Positions 59,675-64,000 of a stretch of DNA of 64,000 nt are shown here, one piece after another (the first letter of the stretch is position 1; the number at the start of each line of letters is the position of its first letter). The notes beneath the pieces were generated by a model. The model saw only the letters and a list, made by a program, of their open reading frames with translations, had not been told where the DNA came from and searched no databases. A program made the translations under genes and the position numbers. The stretch is from Hydrogenophaga sp. BPS33 (GTDB lineage Bacteria; Pseudomonadota; Gammaproteobacteria; Burkholderiales; Burkholderiaceae_C), in the NCBI RefSeq assembly GCF_009859475.1, contig NZ_CP044550.1:62001-126000 (forward strand), given 5' to 3'.

Positions 59675-61546
59675 TCAAAGGTCAAGTGCTGCCAGAAGCC
59701 CGTGTCGACCGTCTCCCGGCACGCCAGTGAACACCTCTATGAACGCGAGGTCCTCGATCTCGGCCGGCGGGTCAGCGTTCTCGAGCACGATGACCTGCAG
59801 CTTACCCTCGAGGCTGGCGAGATGTCTGTAGAACTTCTCGGCCAAGCTTGATGACTTCAACGCCTTCTCATCCTCCGACAGCTCGCCATGTCGCGATCTG
59901 AGCGGCTCGCGATAAGTCAGCAGCGGGGTATCGAGCACGATGAAGCCGGGGTGCGGCAAGCCCTTGTCAATGCAGTGAATCGCTATGGCGACATTGAAGG
60001 CCGCGTGCAGCACGGCGCGCACACCTTTGCCGTTGGCGCCCCTTGCCTTACCCGCTACGGTGATATCGTTGATCTTGGTATCGAACTGCACCTTGTCCGC
60101 GTCAGGGAATCCCCATGCGATAAGTACCGCCTTGATTGTCTCGCCAAATCCGAAGACAGTAGAGGAATCAGGACCCACGGGGAGCGAGCCGCGTTCGCTC
60201 TTGGTGGACGTAGCTTCGATGGCTGCGCGACGACTGATCAACGTTTCATGTCGCAGGTGGAGTTCGATTACCTTCCCCAGCTCGGCGCGCTGCGCGTTAA
60301 AGACCTCGAAGTTCACGCGTAGCGCTATCTCTGTCGGGCGCAGGCCGAACGCGTTCCGATCGAACTCCTCGATGTCATCATCCAGCGACGAGATGGACGC
60401 CGCCAGGCCCAACGCTTCCGACCTAAGCGAGTCGATCACATGGGACAGCTCGCGCTGCTCGCGTTCAATCTTGCGCGCCTCGGCAGCGGCGGCGGTATGC
60501 GCCATGTAGATCTCTTTGGCTGCGTGCTGGTGCTTCTGAGCGCCATGTGGCGCACCGCACACCGGGCAATCGCGTTCTGCCATGGCCGCGAGCAGGCTGC
60601 CGCCTTCCTCGATGGAATGCAGCCGGTCAAGGTCTGAACTGTAGACCGCCTGCAGCTTGGTAAAGCGTTCCAGGGTGACGTCGAGCTCGGCAGCGCGCAT
60701 GGACAAGGACTGACGATGGTCCAACGCCTCACGCCGCTCGGCCGCGCATTGGTCCAATGCGGTCTGAACAGCCTGCAACTCGGCCGTCGTGGTGGCGCCG
60801 GTGGCTTGCAGTGCGGAAAGTTGCCGTTCAGCCTCGGCGCGGTCTCGCGACTCAACTCCCAGCTGCTTGTCGAGCTGGGCCAGCATGTCGTCGATCAGCT
60901 CCAGCTTGCCGGCCTTTGCGGCGACCCGCTCGGTCTCGGTCGGGATCTTCACAACGGCCGCGTCATCCTGACCAGTGAGCAGCAGCTTGAACAGATTCTG
61001 CTCGAGCGTGCGATCAGGGTGGTTGCCCGACAGCAGGACAGGGCTGCGCTTGGACATGATGTCCTCTTCCCCGACCACGGCATACTTCGCAAGGATCCGG
61101 ATCGACAGCTGCTCCTTTTCACCGCTTCCGGCGTTGCGCACAATCCACCGGTCATGCAGGCCCAAGGCATCCAGAATGCGGTAGGAGGCGGTATCGGCTG
61201 CCTTCTCCTTGTGCCTCCACTTCAGCACTTCGCCCTTGCCCGTCGGGTGGGAGCTGATGAGGCCGGGGAATAGCTTGAGGTTTCCGCCCGCAGTCGGGCG
61301 ATAGAGCGTGAAGTCACCGTCTTCACCCAGGGTCACGCCCAGCCAAACCGCATCGTACGGCTTGATTTCATCGTTCGTCGGCAGCTCTTTCACAGCACCG
61401 AGCATGAACAGCACAGCCTCGGATGCGAACGACTTGCCCGTGTTCGAAGCTCCATAGACGATGTTCAGACCGTCGACGAAATTGAGCTTGGCAGGCTCGA
61501 TGTTGGGCCCGGTGAAGGCCAGATGGCGCAGCCGAATGCCCTTCAT
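59675..61546 (-). CDS. Rad50/SMC-like ATPase of an ABC-3C system
   Basis: A 623-residue ABC ATPase. Walker A GASNTGKS at 32-39, within LNFVDGLNIVYGASNTGKSFASEAVLFMLG; a long coiled coil (about 220-420) interrupted by a zinc-hook-like CPVCG at about 326-330; and a C-terminal head with GKGVRAVLHAAFNVAIAIHCIDKGLPHPGFIVLDTPLLTY (Walker B …IVLDTP) and a final VIVLENADPP. This is the architecture of the ATPase of ABC-three-component conflict systems. It overlaps the middle component by 4 bp. Expected to sense invading nucleic acid and control the effector. Confidence 0.85.
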   Translation of the reverse strand: MKGIRLRHLAFTGPNIEPAKLNFVDGLNIVYGASNTGKSFASEAVLFMLGAVKELPTNDEIKPYDAVWLGVTLGEDGDFTLYRPTAGGNLKLFPGLISSHPTGKGEVLKWRHKEKAADTASYRILDALGLHDRWIVRNAGSGEKEQLSIRILAKYAVVGEEDIMSKRSPVLLSGNHPDRTLEQNLFKLLLTGQDDAAVVKIPTETERVAAKAGKLELIDDMLAQLDKQLGVESRDRAEAERQLSALQATGATTTAELQAVQTALDQCAAERREALDHRQSLSMRAAELDVTLERFTKLQAVYSSDLDRLHSIEEGGSLLAAMAERDCPVCGAPHGAQKHQHAAKEIYMAHTAAAAEARKIEREQRELSHVIDSLRSEALGLAASISSLDDDIEEFDRNAFGLRPTEIALRVNFEVFNAQRAELGKVIELHLRHETLISRRAAIEATSTKSERGSLPVGPDSSTVFGFGETIKAVLIAWGFPDADKVQFDTKINDITVAGKARGANGKGVRAVLHAAFNVAIAIHCIDKGLPHPGFIVLDTPLLTYREPLRSRHGELSEDEKALKSSSLAEKFYRHLASLEGKLQVIVLENADPPAEIEDLAFIEVFTGVPGDGRHGLLAALDL

Positions 61547-62058
61547 GACCGCGGCCCCGTGAACGCCTCATCAGCACGGAAGTCAGCGGTCCACCGGCCG
61601 ATACGCTGTTCCATCTGTGCGCGCATGTCCGCAGCCGACAGATCGGCAAAACGCTCGGCTATCCACAGGGCCCGATCCTTGAGAGCGACGGTATACGGGG
61701 CCTGTAGCAGGTCGAGGTAAATCGGCGAATTGTCGCTTGCACCAAAGGTGATGCCGTCTTCAGTCTCGAAGACTTCTACGAGGTGCAACTGCATCATCAT
61801 GCGAAGGCTTTTCTCCACCAGTGGACGTCGGACCACCAGTTCGGCGGTGCGGTTTGGCAAGTCCGGGTGCAGGCTGCCCGGTGCCTCGGCATCGTCCAAG
61901 TCTCCGGTGTGCACCACCAGATGATCCAGCCAAGTCATCTCCAACAGGTCAAATCGCCGCGGGTGGAAGGCTTCCAGCAGGACCAGGGCGCGAATACCCG
62001 TCTCCAGCGCGCTGTTGAAGGGATGCGCACTAGGTGCAGTTGTTTCTACCGATCCCAT
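61543..62058 (-). CDS. ABC-3C middle component
   Basis: 171 residues from ATG 62058, preceded by GAGGGGAAG. The N-terminus PFNSALETGIRALVLLEAFHPRRFDLLEMTWLDHLVVHTGDLDDAEAPGSLHPDLPNRTAELVVRRPLVEKSLRMMMQLHLVEVF is the winged-helix-like pattern of ABC-3C middle components (PFNSALE-G-R-LVLL…YDYLLVHSGD…SLHP…RS-EL-VRR). It bridges the ATPase and effector. It overlaps both neighbours (13 bp with the effector, 4 bp with the ATPase). Confidence 0.83.
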   Translation of the reverse strand: MGSVETTAPSAHPFNSALETGIRALVLLEAFHPRRFDLLEMTWLDHLVVHTGDLDDAEAPGSLHPDLPNRTAELVVRRPLVEKSLRMMMQLHLVEVFETEDGITFGASDNSPIYLDLLQAPYTVALKDRALWIAERFADLSAADMRAQMEQRIGRWTADFRADEAFTGPRS

Positions 62059-63047
62059 GGCATCTTCCCCTCGTTTGCAAGCAAGTGGCATGTGCCCTGC
62101 TTCACGTGTGGCCCCGCGTGCCGGCCCAACACGCCCGATGTCTGCAGCAGCGCAGCCTGCTGCATAACCTTGGTCAGGCGGGCGAACTTGCTGGGGTGAT
62201 CGTCCTGGTGCACATCGACAACGCCGTTGTGGACTTCATGACGGAACGTCCTAACGAATTCTTCCGGCGTCGAATCTCGATAAAAGCGGTTGAACGCCGT
62301 GGCATCGAAAAAGCGCATCCGCTGGATCTTCAGGTGCTCTCCGTGCGTCGGGCACGCCAGCGCCGCCTCTGGATCGGGGTAGGTCCCCGGCCCCCGCTCC
62401 TCATAGACGTGCAGCAGTTGACTCAGGTATGCCGACTCATCGGCCTGGATCGCAGCGGGCACAACGCCCCTCGGGCTCTGGCCCGGATCAGCATCGAACC
62501 ACTTGACCAAAGCTGGCATGCATGCCGGGTCATTGGCCAACAGCCTGGCGTCAAGCCAGTGGACCTGCGCAAAGTCGAACGCTTGGATCTTGGCCTCGAT
62601 CTCCGGCGACAGCTTCACCGTCACGTTCTCCACCAGGTCACCAGCGATGCATGTGTCCCAGCGATCCAGGAACGCCTGCTTGAGCTTGTCGGGGTGCGCC
62701 ACGAATTCGCGTACCCTGCGCACCACGCCCAGCGGCGCCACGAAGGTATACGCCCTTGGCAGCGAGTAGGCTCCCGCGGCCGAGTGCATGAATATCTTGC
62801 CCAGTTCAACGAACAGCGCCTTTTCCGACAGCTTCGTGCTGAGCTGCTTGCACTGGTAGTTGTCCCACAGCCCGTCCATCCTGCGGTCGGTGACGTAGCC
62901 GGTGACATCGCGCCCCCGGTCGCCTGTGCCACTCCAACGGTCGTGCGAGTGGTAGTCCTTGTAACGCTGCGCCAGCCAGTCGTCGACAAACTCCTCGAGC
63001 TGCGCCGCGGTCAGCACGGAGATCAAGCCGGAATAGTTCTTGGGCAA
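62046..63047 (-). CDS. ABC-3C effector with PD-(D/E)XK-like nuclease domain
   Basis: 333 residues from TTG 63047, chosen because GGGAGGAG lies 5 nt before it; the frame is open to 63101. The N-terminal domain has ISVLTAAQLEEFVDDWLAQRYKDYHSHDRWSGTGDRGRDVTGYVTDRRMDGLWDNYQCKQ. The GDRGRDV-x-G…NYQCKQ segment is the Asp…Q-x-K core of Mrr-like restriction endonucleases. The C-terminal about 130 residues (RMRFFDATAFNRFYRDSTPEEFVRTFRHEVHNGVVDVHQDDHPSKFARLTKVMQQAALLQTSGVLG) match the ABC-3C association domain. Likely a DNA-cutting effector released by the ATPase/middle component. Confidence 0.83.
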   Translation of the reverse strand: MPKNYSGLISVLTAAQLEEFVDDWLAQRYKDYHSHDRWSGTGDRGRDVTGYVTDRRMDGLWDNYQCKQLSTKLSEKALFVELGKIFMHSAAGAYSLPRAYTFVAPLGVVRRVREFVAHPDKLKQAFLDRWDTCIAGDLVENVTVKLSPEIEAKIQAFDFAQVHWLDARLLANDPACMPALVKWFDADPGQSPRGVVPAAIQADESAYLSQLLHVYEERGPGTYPDPEAALACPTHGEHLKIQRMRFFDATAFNRFYRDSTPEEFVRTFRHEVHNGVVDVHQDDHPSKFARLTKVMQQAALLQTSGVLGRHAGPHVKQGTCHLLANEGKMPWDR

Positions 63048-63385
63048 AGGGGCTCCTCCCAGGTCCGATCTTCGAACGAGCGCCGGCACCTGAACGGCCA
63101 ATGATAGTAGCGTCAGGCTTACCTATGGCCGGGCGTTTCAGTGAACGAGATTCTGATTGGAAGGTTCAACGGCTTTGAGCGCCAGACTCTATTGCTTGAG
63201 GGCGACGGTGGCCTGCGGGAGGAAGTTTCGGTTATTTCCCCGCCAAGCAAGCAGCAAGCGCTGAACCGAACCAAGCGCTGCCTCGATTCATTGTTTGGAC
63301 GGCGACGATGTTCTGCATGGATGCCCAGTCCGCTCCCCTTCGGGCGTTGCGCTAGGATCGACGTCCTCGACTCACCGCATTGAAC
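63048..63385. other. Divergent region ABC-3C operon / partial gene
   Basis: About 340 nt. It should hold the promoter of the ABC-3C operon (minus) and of the gene running off the right edge (plus). An open plus-strand frame 63141-63383 (MNEILIGRFNGFERQTLLLEG…) ends 2 nt before the next start; its second half is low-quality and I do not call it. Confidence 0.3.
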
Positions 63386-64000
63386 ATGGACCTGCAGCAG
63401 GACGAAGACTTCACGGAATTCCTGCGAGCCAAGGCTCGCGAAGGCATGGATTCGGTCAAGTATCCGGCAACGAAATTCCACCGGATGCTCGATCGCGACG
63501 GGGGATTCGAGACCGTCAAACGGCTTTTGGCTGCACCTCGGGTATCCGAGGGATATAGCCAGCTCGTAATGCGAGGCCGGCCCGACCTTACCGTTGAAGC
63601 GCTTGTCACGCAGACCCATTGGCGTGCTTTCTTCGACCCTCAGCTGCTTGAAGTAGCAGAAACCCGTCTTCGTCGAACCGGCTTCCCGTTCAAGCCATAC
63701 AGTGTTCCTGGAGGAATTCACACGCCACCCACACCGCCCATCGATGCGATTCCTGAGCGCCCACTTCCGCTCTCTTCGCGCGACGCAGTCGCAGCCGCCG
63801 AATGGCTCAAGAATGCATACGGTGCCGTTTTGACCTGGGAGTCTCGCCAGGAAGGCCGTCAGCAAGGCGACACGCCCGTGCGCATCTACACCCTGCCCAA
63901 TCGCACGCAAGCAGCCATTCGGATGAACAAGGGTTTGCCGGCGGTCTATGTCCGAGCGACGTCGCCGACCGGGGACAGCATTGCAGACAAGATCGAAGCG
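63386..64000 (+). CDS. Unknown protein, N-terminal 205 residues (cut by window edge)
   Basis: From ATG 63386 the frame stays open to the window end. The N-terminal domain reads EFLRAKAREGMDSVKYPATKFHRMLDRDGGFETVKRLLAAPRVSEGYSQLVMRGRPDLTVEALVTQTHWRAFFDPQLLEVAETRLRRTGF. The pattern of a hydrophobic helix (GG-x-E-T-x-x-R-L-L), then GR-x-DLT-x-E-A-L-V…W-x-x-x-F…L…A…RL, is one I associate with accessory proteins that often carry nuclease or DNA-binding C-termini, but no named domain is assigned. A second part begins near residue 140 (SRDAVAAAEWLKNAYG). Codon use fits the neighbours. Divergent from the ABC-3C operon. Confidence 0.7.
   Translation, partial: MDLQQDEDFTEFLRAKAREGMDSVKYPATKFHRMLDRDGGFETVKRLLAAPRVSEGYSQLVMRGRPDLTVEALVTQTHWRAFFDPQLLEVAETRLRRTGFPFKPYSVPGGIHTPPTPPIDAIPERPLPLSSRDAVAAAEWLKNAYGAVLTWESRQEGRQQGDTPVRIYTLPNRTQAAIRMNKGLPAVYVRATSPTGDSIADKIEA

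Noticed and set aside
63119..63910. 263-residue minus-strand frame at the right end
   Set aside because: Antisense to the plus-strand gene starting at 63386, whose frame is open to the window edge with a better protein-like pattern.

Overview
The window looks like a heavy-metal and arsenic resistance island with defence and mobile DNA at its edges, from a beta-proteobacterium of the order Burkholderiales. Family Comamonadaceae is most likely, given the Omp32-type porins, the GC-rich coding style and the czc/cad/ars gene content. This taxonomic call is inference from gene content, not from a marker gene.

Left part (1-10.3 kb, almost all minus strand). First comes a sulfur/persulfide group: an ArsR-rhodanese fusion regulator, an ETHE1-like metallo-hydrolase and an MFS transporter cut by the window edge. 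A BASS/ACR3-like carrier follows. Next is a MerR-family regulator divergent from a tiny Cys-containing membrane protein and a periplasmic redoxin, with a MerR-type 19-bp-spacer promoter between them. A tightly overlapping thiol-redox operon then contains dsbB, two DsbA-like proteins, a Sco protein and ynfA. It is joined to a duplicated block (DUF3703, CzcI-like, lspA, dsbB) in which one lspA carries a large in-frame deletion and one dsbB is truncated. The block is downstream of cadA (P1B-2 Zn/Cd/Pb ATPase), whose promoter has a MerR-type operator but no adjacent cadR.

Arsenic operon (12.9-17.9 kb, plus strand). The order is gap-arsJ-arsR-arsC-acr3-arsH behind an ArsR-type palindrome over the promoter. 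This combines As(III) efflux with the 1-arseno-3-phosphoglycerate route and organoarsenical oxidation.

Mobile cluster (20.4-28.2 kb). A 1239-bp IS3-family element has been hit three times: twice by one other IS3-family element in opposite orientations (1232 bp each, TSDs GGA and AGA) and once by an IS30-family element (1451 bp, TSD CAG). Removing the insertions restores the host transposase frame and its stop codon. A separate IS407-like element (1187 bp, TSD GCAG) sits between a porin and czcE1.

Metal-efflux core (25.9-53 kb). It contains three CzcE-like periplasmic proteins, CopK, two two-component systems plus an orphan CzcR-like regulator, czcP (P1B-4 ATPase), czcCBA (HME-RND pump), three Omp32-like porins, a TIGR02001-type outer membrane protein, a Sel1-repeat protein with a paralogue at 18.5-20.1 kb, and a SEC-C/TPR/methyltransferase fusion. 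A 16-bp palindrome-like box of the form AT(G/T)AC-N4-TT(T/C)GTCA(T/C) recurs about 100 nt before all three czcE genes and 57 nt before both czcR-like genes, with weaker copies elsewhere. I read it as the CzcR/CopR/CusR-type operator of a shared regulon.

Right part (53.9-64 kb). A large TPR protein with seven 47-residue repeats is followed by a RelE/Gp49-type toxin-antitoxin pair, a secreted Cys-containing hypothetical protein, and a three-gene ABC-3C-type conflict system (PD-(D/E)XK-like effector, middle component, Rad50-like ATPase). A partial gene of unknown function runs off the window end.

No rRNA, tRNA or CRISPR array was seen.
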